8,870 nt of DNA from an uncultured Campylobacter sp. (GCF_938031315.1 NZ_CALHHT010000499.1:1-8870); one strand, 5' to 3'; shown: positions 1 to 6,637, numbered from the stretch's first letter. The notes: generated by a model from the letters alone, not told the origin. Numbers and translations are program-made.

Positions 1-395
1 GTCTCAAACGTTATATACGCCGCATTGGGGCTATCGTTTTCGCTTTCAAATAGCTCGTTTAGAGGCACACCGCCGTAAGCGATATTTTGTGCTTCAATCA
101 TTTCAGATTGTCTTTTAAGCTCCTCTTTAGCGCCGCGCTTTCTGCCGCAGACAAAAAGCTCATCGCTCAAAAGCAGTTTTAACTCGCTAGTGCAAGCTAA
201 AATTTCAAAACAATGTTTCGAGATAGCACGCACTAAAAGAACTTTGTGTGCATCCTTCGCATCCTCATTTATCGTGCCGTAGGGATTTACGTAGATGTAG
301 TGCCTGCCGTTGTCTGCCTTAAAAAGATTGATGATTTCGTGCCCCAAGCTTTCGTTCAAATAGCCGCCAGAAAACATTCGATTTATAATTATCAT
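1..395 (-). CDS. Hypothetical protein, C-terminus beyond left edge
   Basis: An open frame of 131 complete codons begins at ATG 395 and runs off the left edge without a stop. The N-terminus reads MIIINRMFSGGYLNES, followed by GHEIINLF and HYIYVNPYGTINE, and later a Lys/Glu-rich stretch (about residues 84-100). No signal peptide or membrane segment is visible, so the protein is probably cytoplasmic. The stop of the upstream 193-aa gene is separated from this ATG by a single base (TGA-G-ATG), so the two are probably co-transcribed and translationally coupled. An AGGAA element lies about 12 bases upstream. Met7 at 377 is an alternative start. From memory, the N-terminal pattern resembles that of large uncharacterised proteins sometimes associated with restriction or defence genes, but I cannot confirm this and assign no function. 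Confidence 0.72.
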   Translation of the reverse strand, partial: MIIINRMFSGGYLNESLGHEIINLFKADNGRHYIYVNPYGTINEDAKDAHKVLLVRAISKHCFEILACTSELKLLLSDELFVCGRKRGAKEELKRQSEMIEAQNIAYGGVPLNELFESENDSPNAAYITFE

Positions 396-396
396 C

Positions 397-978
397 TCAG
401 AATAAATTCCTATCTATATTTTTGGCGCTAAATTTACGCACGCATTCTCGTATGGCGTTACGTACCTCGTCGCGCTTTTGTTTATCGTAAAAATATAGTC
501 CCGTCGCGCCGAAGCTTCCAAAGACGTAGAGATAATATCTCGTTTGGATGTCATTAATGTGCCGCCCTAACCTAGCGCTTTTGGGGCTTTTTGAGCTCAT
601 CCTAAAAAATTTAATCACCGCTAGGAAAATTTTAAAAATATTTGCGTTTTTTACCTCTTTTTTCTCTAAGCGCATATCCTCGATTTGATCTGCCGTGACG
701 GTTCTGCTGCGCATTAAATTCCAATACGGCGCGCAGAGCAAAACAGCTACAATGCTATTTTCAACGTCGCTTCTAGGGAAGGTGATTTTACCTGTTTGCA
801 TATCGATTAAGTATCTTTTGTTTTTATTGTAGATCAAAATGCTTTGAAACGGCAAAAGCACTAAAATCACGACACCTACGCCTAATGGTAACAGTAAAAT
901 TCCAATGAGCAACGCCCATTTAAAATTTTTAAAAACGATCTCTAGCGCGGTATGGACGTCGATTATCTCGTATTTCAT
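397..978 (-). CDS. Membrane-anchored hypothetical protein, possibly PH-like
   Basis: This 193-aa protein is not recognised as a named family. A strongly hydrophobic segment spans about residues 20-49, long enough for one or two membrane passes, and lies near the N-terminus. A soluble part follows. Its pattern of short strands (ILIYNKNKRYLIDM, TGKITFPRSDVENS, then YYLYVFGSFG and LYFYDKQKRDE at residues 148-171) ending in a helix is reminiscent of bacterial PH-like domains. That is a structural guess only. A basic, mostly uncharged-to-cationic stretch lies at about 105-140. The start at ATG 978 has a weak AAGAA element upstream. The gene ends one base before the next start, so it leads a two-gene unit reaching the left edge. 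By eye its codon use is more AT-rich than that of the large operon to the right. Confidence 0.75.
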   Translation of the reverse strand: MKYEIIDVHTALEIVFKNFKWALLIGILLLPLGVGVVILVLLPFQSILIYNKNKRYLIDMQTGKITFPRSDVENSIVAVLLCAPYWNLMRSRTVTADQIEDMRLEKKEVKNANIFKIFLAVIKFFRMSSKSPKSARLGRHINDIQTRYYLYVFGSFGATGLYFYDKQKRDEVRNAIRECVRKFSAKNIDRNLF

Positions 979-1040
979 GAAATTTTCTTGCGATGAAATT
1001 TTAAAATTTTATTTATTTGATTGCTTGCGCGATTTAAATT

Positions 1041-1080
1041 CTAAAAAGCGCCGAAGCATTAAGACCTCAGCGCTTTTTAG
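1041..1080 (-). terminator. Terminator hairpin of the 34-aa gene
   Basis: A perfect 11-bp inverted repeat (CTAAAAAGCGC at 1041-1051, GCGCTTTTTAG at 1070-1080) encloses 18 bases. Read as minus-strand RNA, the stem extends by five more pairs, two of them G.U, giving 16 pairs around an 8-base loop. The same positions are C/A mismatches on the plus strand, which favours minus-strand function. The 3' arm carries the T run. It lies 30 bases past the stop of the 34-aa gene and before the next minus-strand gene. Confidence 0.7.
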
Positions 1081-1110
1081 ATAAATTTCGCGACTAATTT
1101 CGACGCGAGA

Positions 1111-1215
1111 TTATTTCTTTTTGCAACGTTTTTTGTCGCCAGCTCTTTGCGCAGGGGTTCTATAAGATCCCGCCTTGGTTCTGCCATCGTGGTTTCTTGC
1201 TCCATGACCCGCCAT
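1111..1215 (-). CDS. 34-aa very basic small protein
   Basis: ATG at 1215 opens a 34-codon frame ending in TAA at 1113-1111. The product starts MAGHGARNHDGRTK, continues through a SYRTPAQRAGDKKR segment and ends CKKK. It is rich in Arg, Lys, Gly and Ala, has almost no hydrophobic residues and one Cys (residue 31). No membrane segment is present, so it is probably cytoplasmic, and the charge suggests RNA, DNA or ribosome contact (inference). The case for a real gene is strong: an ideal AAGGAG sits six bases before ATG, a well-formed terminator lies 30 bases past the stop, and the gene has space on both sides in its own transcription unit. I do not recognise the family. A ten-G tract on the coding strand lies 36-45 bases upstream of the start. 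Confidence 0.72.
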   Translation of the reverse strand: MAGHGARNHDGRTKAGSYRTPAQRAGDKKRCKKK

Positions 1216-1221
1216 CTCCTG

Positions 1222-1227
1222 CTCCTT
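1222..1227 (-). promoter_or_regulatory. Ribosome binding site of the 34-aa gene
   Basis: AAGGAG on the minus strand, six bases before the ATG at 1215. It is one of the strongest Shine-Dalgarno matches in the window and supports calling this very short frame a gene. Confidence 0.7.
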
Positions 1228-1250
1228 GTAAAAAAATATGTGTAATTATT

Positions 1251-1260
1251 CCCCCCCCCC
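1251..1260 (-). repeat. Ten-base poly-G tract (poly-C on plus strand)
   Basis: Ten consecutive C on the plus strand equal ten G on the coding strand of the downstream 34-aa gene. In an AT-rich intergenic region this is a striking exception. G/C homopolymers of about this length are established slip-strand phase-variation sites in Campylobacter. Here the tract is outside any open frame. It abuts AATAAT (1250-1245), a possible -10, so it would lie in the promoter spacer or the start of the leader. Whether it varies cannot be seen from one sequence. Confidence 0.8.
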
Positions 1261-1381
1261 TGAAATTTGGTTGAAATTTTGTTTATTAAAGATTAAATAA
1301 ATAGAAATTTTATAAGATTAATCAGACGTGGAATTTTAATAGAAATTATAGATATTTTAAAATGAAATTTGAGGTAGTATA

Positions 1382-1401
1382 TGCCCGCATAGCAGCGGGC
1401 A
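1382..1401. repeat. Inverted repeat TGCCCGC/GCGGGCA
   Basis: Perfect 7-bp arms (1382-1388 and 1395-1401) around a 6-base loop. No T run follows on either strand, so it is not a classical terminator. The GCGGGC/GCCCGC arms are complementary to part of the hairpin at 1411-1440, so alternative foldings of a minus-strand read-through RNA are possible. Confidence 0.55.
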
Positions 1402-1410
1402 AGCAAATAA

Positions 1411-1440
1411 AATTCCGCCCGCCTAACGGCAGGCAGAATT
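1411..1440 (-). terminator. Probable terminator of the lpxB-to-pilT array
   Basis: Inverted repeat with 13-bp arms (1411-1423, 1428-1440) around the loop 1424-1427. On the plus strand there are two C/A mismatches. In minus-strand RNA both become G.U pairs, so the hairpin is continuous there. The minus strand then continues as GAATTTTATTTG, a U-rich tail. It lies about 45 bases past the PilT-gene stop and is the natural end of the seven-gene array. Confidence 0.65.
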
Positions 1441-1454
1441 CTTTAAAATTTTAA

Positions 1455-1486
1455 GTTGCAAAATTTAGAATTTTAAAATTTGCAAC
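1455..1486 (-). repeat. Hairpin directly after the PilT-gene stop
   Basis: GTTGCAAA (1455-1462) and TTTGCAAC (1479-1486) form an 8-bp stem with an AT-rich loop that can pair further. It abuts the stop codon of the PilT-type gene. It lacks a long U run, so it may protect the 3' end or assist the stronger terminator at 1411-1440. Confidence 0.45.
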
Positions 1487-2707
1487 TCAGCGGATCTCTT
1501 TTAGCTGTACGACTTCGCCCGCAAGCATCTCTTCGGCGCTCTCTCCGGATTCTGCTGCCAAATCCCTTTTTTTGGCAAGATCGACGTTTTTGATCTGCAG
1601 ATCGAGGTCGTTTCGCTTAGAGGCCTTATCCAGCGCCTCCTCACGGGTGATGACGCCGTCTCTATAAAGATCGAGCAGGTGCTGATCGAAGGTCTGCATG
1701 CCGTAGGTGTTGCGACCGTCGGCGATCGCGTCTGGAATTTCATCGTCACGCGCATCAAGTATCATATCCTTAATACGGGTGTTTTTGCGTAAAATTTCAA
1801 CGACGGCCACACGTTTGCCCTCGATAGTACGGGCAAGGCGCTGAGAAATGACCGCCTCTAGGACGGATGCTAGCGTCATTCGGATACGCTCCTGCTCGGC
1901 TTGCTCAAACATCGCGATGATACGGTTTACCGTCTCTTTTGCGTCGATGGTGTGCACCGTCGAAAACACGAGGTGACCCGTCTCTGCGGCGTGAAGCGCC
2001 GTCTCGATCGTTTCCAAATCACGCATCTCGCCCACAAATATAACGTCCGGATCCTCTCGCAGCGCGGCGCGAAGCGAATCGGCGAAGTTGTTGCAGTCCT
2101 CGCCTATAGCGCGCTGATTGATGATGCATTTATCGTCTTTAAATACGAACTCCACGGGGTCTTCGATCGTAACGACGTGGCTGGTTCTTTGTCTATTTAT
2201 GCGATTGATCATGCTTGCGATCGTTGTCGTCTTTCCGCTTCCCGTAGGGCCCGTAAGTAGCACGACGCCGCGCATAGCTGTGTCGCAAATATCTTTGATC
2301 GAAGGCGGCAGACCTAGATCGTCGATCTCTGGAATTTTAACCGGTATCGTTCGGAAAACCGCGCTGATACCGTCGATTTGAAAGAAAATATTAACGCGGA
2401 AGCGATAATCTTCGTTTAGCTTGTAGGTAAAATCCACGCTCTTTTTCTCGATAAGCTCCGGAAAGCGCGTGATGAGAAGCTCCTTAGCTAGTGTCATCGC
2501 ATCTTCTTTCAAAAATGGCGTTTTGCTAAATTTTACCAGCTCGCCGTGGATACGACCTCTGATAACCGCGCCCGATTTTATATGAAGGTCGCTACCGCCA
2601 TTTTGGATCAAAAATTCCAGATATTTATTTAGCCTATCTCGCTGCTTAAAATCCAGCGTAGAAGCGTCAACTTGATACTGCAAATAATCTATAGAACCCG
2701 CCATCAT
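1487..2707 (-). CDS. pilT: PilT-type pilus retraction ATPase
   Basis: Secretion/type IV pilus ATPase of 406 aa from ATG 2707. PilT hexamers in the cytoplasm drive depolymerisation of type IV pili. Visible motifs: Walker A GPTGSGKT (153-160), Asp box HVVTIEDPVEF (177-187), Walker B DPDVIFVGEMRD (219-230) and His box AAETGHLVFSTVHT (240-253). AAETGHLV together with GEMRDLET is the PilT signature rather than the assembly ATPase PilB. The C-terminal TYGMQTFDQHLLDLYRDGVITREEA (334-358) is also typical of PilT. The protein is longer than most PilT: about 15-20 extra N-terminal residues and an acidic tail after about 365. The first ATG overlaps the tal stop; the second ATG, at 2704, has better spacing from AAGGAG and may be the true start. 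It is the last gene of the array, with no other pilus gene in the window, so its machine is unknown. Confidence 0.9.
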   Translation of the reverse strand: MMAGSIDYLQYQVDASTLDFKQRDRLNKYLEFLIQNGGSDLHIKSGAVIRGRIHGELVKFSKTPFLKEDAMTLAKELLITRFPELIEKKSVDFTYKLNEDYRFRVNIFFQIDGISAVFRTIPVKIPEIDDLGLPPSIKDICDTAMRGVVLLTGPTGSGKTTTIASMINRINRQRTSHVVTIEDPVEFVFKDDKCIINQRAIGEDCNNFADSLRAALREDPDVIFVGEMRDLETIETALHAAETGHLVFSTVHTIDAKETVNRIIAMFEQAEQERIRMTLASVLEAVISQRLARTIEGKRVAVVEILRKNTRIKDMILDARDDEIPDAIADGRNTYGMQTFDQHLLDLYRDGVITREEALDKASKRNDLDLQIKNVDLAKKRDLAAESGESAEEMLAGEVVQLKEIR

Positions 2708-3711
2708 TTCTCCTTTTTAAGTGTTTTTATTATCTCTTTAAATGCCTCTTCAAAGGCTACTAGCCCGTCATCGAGTAGCTTTTTATACACCTTTTTCATA
2801 TCGATCTTCGCATCCGCTACGCGCTCGAAAAATTCCTCTATCTGCGCGTCGCTCGGCGGCGTTTTGGGTTTTTGATCGCCGCTTACAAAAGCCTCTATGG
2901 TCTCAAGCGGTGCTGTGTTTACGCAGCCAGGATACATTAGCTCGCTTACGTAGTAGCCCTTCGGTAGATCGTCTCCTTTTACACCCGTGCTCGCAAACAG
3001 CGGCTTTACGTAGTTTAAATTTTCTTTAGCGATTATATTGTAGCATTTCGCGGCGTTCATTATGCCGATTTTGCCGGTAGGAAGGCCTGCTGCGGTCATT
3101 TTTTCATCTAATAACCTATCGAAGCGGCTAACGAAGATGCTAATTACGGTTTTTGGTAAATTTGCCTTCGGGAAGTAGCGACGAAAGCCCGCGATTCCCT
3201 CTTTTATCGCCTCGATGCATTTTACGGTCTGCTCCGGCGAAAAAACCAAAGTCGCGTTTACGCTGATCCCCTTTTTCAGCAGATCGCGCATCGCTTCGTA
3301 GCCCGCCTTGGTCGCAGGGATTTTGATCATTACGTTTGGCATGCCGATCGTGCCGTATAGGTGTTTGCCTTCGCGATACATCGCCTCGGCGTCGTCTGCG
3401 AAATATGGATCGACCTCGATACTCACAAAGCCGTCATCGCCGTTAATAAAATTTTTAAGCAGGCTCTCCGCCGCGCTTCTGATGTCCGCGGTGGCTAAAA
3501 TTTCATACAGCTTTTTAGGCTCTTTTTTTCTAAATTCCTCTTTAGCCGTATCGTATGCGGGGGAGCTTAGGATTGCGTTTTTAAAGATCGCAGGATTGGA
3601 AGTTGCGCCGTTAATTATCCCTTTTTTGATCAGCTCGTCGAAATCTTTATCGATAAAATCGCGCTCCAAAAAGTCGCACCAAAGGCTGAAATTTAGGGCT
3701 TTATCATACAT
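2704..3711 (-). CDS. tal: Transaldolase
   Basis: A 335-aa transaldolase that moves a dihydroxyacetone unit between sedoheptulose 7-phosphate and glyceraldehyde 3-phosphate, giving erythrose 4-phosphate and fructose 6-phosphate. It acts in the cytoplasm in the non-oxidative pentose phosphate pathway. Visible motifs are GATSNPAIF (35-43), GFVSIEVDP (94-102), MIKIPAT with the Schiff-base lysine Lys130, and NATLVFS (152-158). The C-terminal part is consistent with the longer bacterial form. The start ATG 3711 lies inside the end of serB (8-base overlap), and its own stop overlaps the PilT-gene start, so translation is probably coupled at both ends. In Campylobacter the pathway supplies pentoses and erythrose 4-phosphate for biosynthesis, consistent with the limited sugar metabolism of the genus. 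Confidence 0.94.
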   Translation of the reverse strand: MYDKALNFSLWCDFLERDFIDKDFDELIKKGIINGATSNPAIFKNAILSSPAYDTAKEEFRKKEPKKLYEILATADIRSAAESLLKNFINGDDGFVSIEVDPYFADDAEAMYREGKHLYGTIGMPNVMIKIPATKAGYEAMRDLLKKGISVNATLVFSPEQTVKCIEAIKEGIAGFRRYFPKANLPKTVISIFVSRFDRLLDEKMTAAGLPTGKIGIMNAAKCYNIIAKENLNYVKPLFASTGVKGDDLPKGYYVSELMYPGCVNTAPLETIEAFVSGDQKPKTPPSDAQIEEFFERVADAKIDMKKVYKKLLDDGLVAFEEAFKEIIKTLKKEK

Positions 3712-4327
3712 ATTTCATAATCTCCTTCAAATCCTTTTTTTCAATGCAGACGCTCGCGTGCTCTTTTAAAATTTCATTCGCGCAAAAGGCGATTTTAAGT
3801 CCCGCCTCGCGAAACATCGAAACGTCGTTCGCGCCGTCTCCCACGCACATTACCTCGCTCGTCTCTAGACCCATCAGCGATTTAAGCTGCGCAAGCAGCG
3901 CGCCTTTTGAGTATCCAAACATCATCTCGCCGCCGAAAAGCCCGGTTAAAATTCCGTTTTTTTCATGCAGATAGTTCGCAAAGCTCGCGTCAAAGCCCAG
4001 TTTTTTCTGCGCGGCGTCGGTGGCTAGATGAAATCCGCCGCTAAAGACGATCACCTTTATGCCTTTATTTTTCAGATACGCGATGATCTCGCTAGCGCCG
4101 CAAACAAAAGGCAGGCTTTCTGCGATAGCTTTAGCATCGCTAAGCTTCATCCCCTTTATCAGCGCCACTCGCTCGCTAAGGCTCTCGAAAAAATCAAGCT
4201 CGCCCGCCATCGCGCGCTTCGTAATTTCGCTGACTTGTCGCTGCGTGCCCATTTTAGCGGCGAAAAAACCTATTGTCTCGCCGTCCATCAGCGTAGAATC
4301 AAAGTCGAAAACACAAAGCTTTATCAT
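3704..4327 (-). CDS. serB: Phosphoserine phosphatase
   Basis: A 207-aa HAD-superfamily phosphatase. SerB releases serine from O-phosphoserine in the last step of serine biosynthesis. The HAD motifs are complete: DFDSTL (8-13, nucleophile Asp8 and acid/base Asp10), VFSGGF (94-99, Ser96), Lys141 and GDGANDVSM (163-171, Asp164/Asp168 for Mg). The cap domain is about residues 15-75. The length fits the short SerB that lacks an N-terminal ACT domain. The start ATG 4327 has GAGGA five bases upstream. The gene follows the phosphoesterase gene after 31 bases and overlaps tal by 8 bases. The serB-tal pairing matches my memory of C. jejuni Cj0282c-Cj0281c. A different HAD substrate cannot be excluded from motifs alone. 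Confidence 0.9.
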   Translation of the reverse strand: MIKLCVFDFDSTLMDGETIGFFAAKMGTQRQVSEITKRAMAGELDFFESLSERVALIKGMKLSDAKAIAESLPFVCGASEIIAYLKNKGIKVIVFSGGFHLATDAAQKKLGFDASFANYLHEKNGILTGLFGGEMMFGYSKGALLAQLKSLMGLETSEVMCVGDGANDVSMFREAGLKIAFCANEILKEHASVCIEKKDLKEIMKYV

Positions 4328-4358
4328 AAATATCCTCGCAAAAATTTAGGAATTATAG

Positions 4359-5093
4359 CTAATTTAAGTTTAAGTTTTTTGGAATTAGCATAAATTTTTC
4401 GCTTTTTGCGACCTCGTAAATTTTGCTCCTAACCCCGAACGAGCACAAATTTATATATTTTTTCTCGCCGAAATATAAAATTTCATCTTGATGATAGTGC
4501 CCCTCGATGATTAAATTTGCTACGTAAAAATCGATCTTCGGCGCGATTATGGCCTTAAAATCCGGCATTTTTCTGTAGAGGTTTTTCCCCTCCTGCGATT
4601 TTAAGATCATCTTTGAAATTTTAAATTTTAAAGCGCGATCGAGCAGATCCATAAATTTTAAAAAAGCTCTGTTTCGCAGCGAAAGCAGCGCAAATTGCGT
4701 GAGGCGCGGCAAAAACAGATCGCCGTGCGCGATCTGCACCGCCTCGCCGCTCTCGCAGATAAATTTCACGGGCTGCGCGCCGTTTGGATAAACTTTTGCG
4801 CGGGGGAAAATTTCGCGCAGATTAAAATCGTGGTTGCCCTCGAAGTAAAAAATTTCGCATTTTCGCGACAGCTCGTTTATTAGCGCGATCTCCTCTTTGT
4901 AGAAGCGCTGCACGTAGGTCGTGTTTGCCAAAAAATCAAACATATCGCCCATCATAAAAATTTGAGGCGGCGGCGTGGGTTCGGCCTTCAGCGCGCGCAA
5001 GAATTTCAAAAATTGCGGTCTGCTCGCGCCCGCGTGCGCATCGCCGATAAAGATCGCGCCCGGTTTTATCGCCTGAATTTGATCATTTTGCAT
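4359..5093 (-). CDS. Calcineurin-like phosphoesterase, LpxH/LpxJ-like
   Basis: A 244-aa metallophosphoesterase with a complete two-metal site: IGDAHAG (Asp18, His20), MMGDMFDF (Asp50), EGNHDF (Asn87, His88), AHGD (His123) and EGHYHQ (His199, His201). The order and spacing fit the UDP-2,3-diacylglucosamine diphosphatase group, which removes UMP to make lipid X in lipid A synthesis. Epsilonproteobacteria lack typical LpxH and, to my knowledge, use a related enzyme called LpxJ in this superfamily. The presence of lpxB in the same array supports that role, since LpxB uses lipid X as substrate. A basic, hydrophobic stretch at about 135-165 could contact membrane lipid. No signal peptide is present. 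The start ATG 5093 has GGGAG upstream. A different phosphoesterase substrate remains possible, so no symbol is given. Confidence 0.82.
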   Translation of the reverse strand: MQNDQIQAIKPGAIFIGDAHAGASRPQFLKFLRALKAEPTPPPQIFMMGDMFDFLANTTYVQRFYKEEIALINELSRKCEIFYFEGNHDFNLREIFPRAKVYPNGAQPVKFICESGEAVQIAHGDLFLPRLTQFALLSLRNRAFLKFMDLLDRALKFKISKMILKSQEGKNLYRKMPDFKAIIAPKIDFYVANLIIEGHYHQDEILYFGEKKYINLCSFGVRSKIYEVAKSEKFMLIPKNLNLN

Positions 5094-5136
5094 CTAGGCT
5101 CCCGCGCGTAAAGACTTTTGCAAAAAAGTTCATCGC

Positions 5137-6144
5137 TTAAATTCCGTGTGCGATACGCGGCAACGCCGTAGCTTCGGCGAATCCGCACATTAAATTTGCG
5201 TTTGCGACCGCCTGCGACGATGCTCCGCGCAAAAGATTATCGATCGCCGAGTTGATCCAAATTTTATCGCCCGCAGTTTTTACAAAAATATCGCAAAAGT
5301 GCGTCCCTGCGACGTTTTTTATACTCACGGGCTCGCTTCGGACGCGCACGAAAGGCTCGTTTGCGTAAAATTTCCGCAGCACCGCCTCTGCATCCACGCT
5401 CTTTTGTAGTACGCCAAACGCGCTAACTAGCATTCCGCGCGTAATCGGCAGCAAATTCGGCACGAAAAGCGTGCTAAATCCGCCGCCTCTTAAAATTTGC
5501 AGCTGCTCTTTGATCTCGTCTGCGTGGCGATGCGAGATCGGCGAGTAGGCATTTGCGTTTTCGTTCGCGCTTACGAAATGGCTGCTTGCTTTAAGAGTCT
5601 TGCCTGCGCCGCTTACTCCGCTTTTTGCGTCGATAAATACGCCGAGGGCGGGATCTAGTAGCCGCATAAACGGCGCGAGCGCCAAAATAGAGCAGGTAGG
5701 ATAGCAGCCCGGATTTGCCGTAAGCCGCGCCGTGCGGATCTTTTCGCGATTTAGCTCGGGCAGTCCGTAAACGGCGTGGGCTAAATTACGAGGGTCTAAA
5801 TGTGCGGTGTAATTTTTCTCGTAAAGCTCGCGGCTTAGGCGGTAATCGGCGGATAGATCGACTACCCTGACGCTTTTAAATTTTAAAATTTCGCGGGCAA
5901 ATTCCATCGCTTTTTCATGCGGCAGCGCTAAAAAAATAAGATCGCATCTTTGCGCCGCAACGCGAGCATCCGCGGCTTCTACGCGCATCTCAAACACGCC
6001 GCGAAGCTGCGGGAAAATTTCGCTTATCTCGCCCTGCGTCGAAGCACCCAAATATGAAATTTCAAAGCCCGGATGAGAAAGTAGAATTTTAATCAGTTCA
6101 AGCCCCGTATAGCCGCTAACGCCGATGATTCCCGCTTTTTTCAT
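5137..6144 (-). CDS. argC: N-acetyl-gamma-glutamyl-phosphate reductase
   Basis: ArgC, 335 aa, reduces N-acetylglutamyl phosphate to the semialdehyde with NADPH, the third step of arginine biosynthesis, in the cytoplasm. Visible are the nucleotide-binding GVSGYTG (8-14), VVDLSADYR (94-102), NPGCYPT with catalytic Cys147 (144-150), the KSGVSGAG loop (174-181) and the HRH motif (205-207). The reading frame extends to a TTG at 6156, but ATG 6144 is preferred. It has GGAA about seven bases upstream, starts MKKAGIIG directly before the nucleotide-binding loop, and leaves only one base after the greA stop. The longer form would add MENK and overlap greA. In C. jejuni, as I recall, argC is elsewhere (Cj0224), so its place here is a lineage difference. 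The next gene starts 43 bases downstream. Confidence 0.93.
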   Translation of the reverse strand: MKKAGIIGVSGYTGLELIKILLSHPGFEISYLGASTQGEISEIFPQLRGVFEMRVEAADARVAAQRCDLIFLALPHEKAMEFAREILKFKSVRVVDLSADYRLSRELYEKNYTAHLDPRNLAHAVYGLPELNREKIRTARLTANPGCYPTCSILALAPFMRLLDPALGVFIDAKSGVSGAGKTLKASSHFVSANENANAYSPISHRHADEIKEQLQILRGGGFSTLFVPNLLPITRGMLVSAFGVLQKSVDAEAVLRKFYANEPFVRVRSEPVSIKNVAGTHFCDIFVKTAGDKIWINSAIDNLLRGASSQAVANANLMCGFAEATALPRIAHGI

Positions 6145-6145
6145 C

Positions 6146-6637
6146 TTATTTTCCAAATTTGATCGGCCTGTATTCGACGCTTAGAATTTCTACGTCGCGA
6201 GTGCCTGATGGAAGCTGAAGCACCACCTCATCGCCCTCTGCCTTGCCTAAAAGCTGGCGCGCGAGCGGTGTATTGATATTGATGAGCTTGCGCGAGATAT
6301 CCGCTTCGCTAAGGCCTACGATCGTGTAAACCTCCTCCCGCTCGGTCTCTACGTCCATAAAGGTAACGGTGGAGCCGAATTTTACGCGGTCGTGCTCGTA
6401 GGTGGAAGGGTCGATGATTTTTGAGCGAGAAACGATGTCGCTAAGCTCGGCGATGCGCGAGAGCAGAAACGCCTGCTCTTCGCGCGCTGCGTGGTACTCG
6501 GCGTTTTCTTTCAGATCGCCGTGTCCGCGCGCGATGTCGATCTGCTGCACGATGTGAGGCAGCTTCACGCTCTGAAGCTCTTTGAGCTCGGAGGTGATCT
6601 TTTCATATCCGTAAAGCGTCATTGGTTCTGTCGTCAT
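6146..6637 (-). CDS. greA: Transcription elongation factor GreA
   Basis: A 163-aa GreA that enters the RNA polymerase secondary channel and stimulates cleavage of backtracked RNA. The N-terminal coiled coil spans about residues 10-75, with the tip ARGHGDLKENAEYHAAREEQ carrying the acidic residues Asp41 and Glu44 that position the catalytic magnesium. The C-terminal FKBP-like domain follows (about 85-160), with GSTVTFMD, YTIVG and the TPLARQLLGKAEGDEV segment. Length is normal. The start ATG 6637 is preceded by AAAGGAAG and is preferred over Met6, because Campylobacter GreA proteins typically carry a short EPM-containing leader here. It lies 49 bases after lpxB, as in C. jejuni, and is followed one base later by argC. 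Confidence 0.95.
   Translation of the reverse strand: MTTEPMTLYGYEKITSELKELQSVKLPHIVQQIDIARGHGDLKENAEYHAAREEQAFLLSRIAELSDIVSRSKIIDPSTYEHDRVKFGSTVTFMDVETEREEVYTIVGLSEADISRKLININTPLARQLLGKAEGDEVVLQLPSGTRDVEILSVEYRPIKFGK

Noticed and set aside
246..431. 61-aa plus-strand open frame
   Set aside because: It lies antisense to the partial left gene and the end of the 193-aa gene, which have better starts and coupling.
1381..1440. CRISPR-like repeats suggested by two similar GC-rich palindromes
   Set aside because: The two elements differ in length and sequence, there is no regular spacer, and no cas gene is present. They are better read as hairpins at an operon end.
6145..6156. Upstream TTG start for argC adding MENK
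   Set aside because: It would overlap greA, whereas ATG 6144 has a GGAA element, starts right before the nucleotide-binding loop and sits one base after the greA stop.
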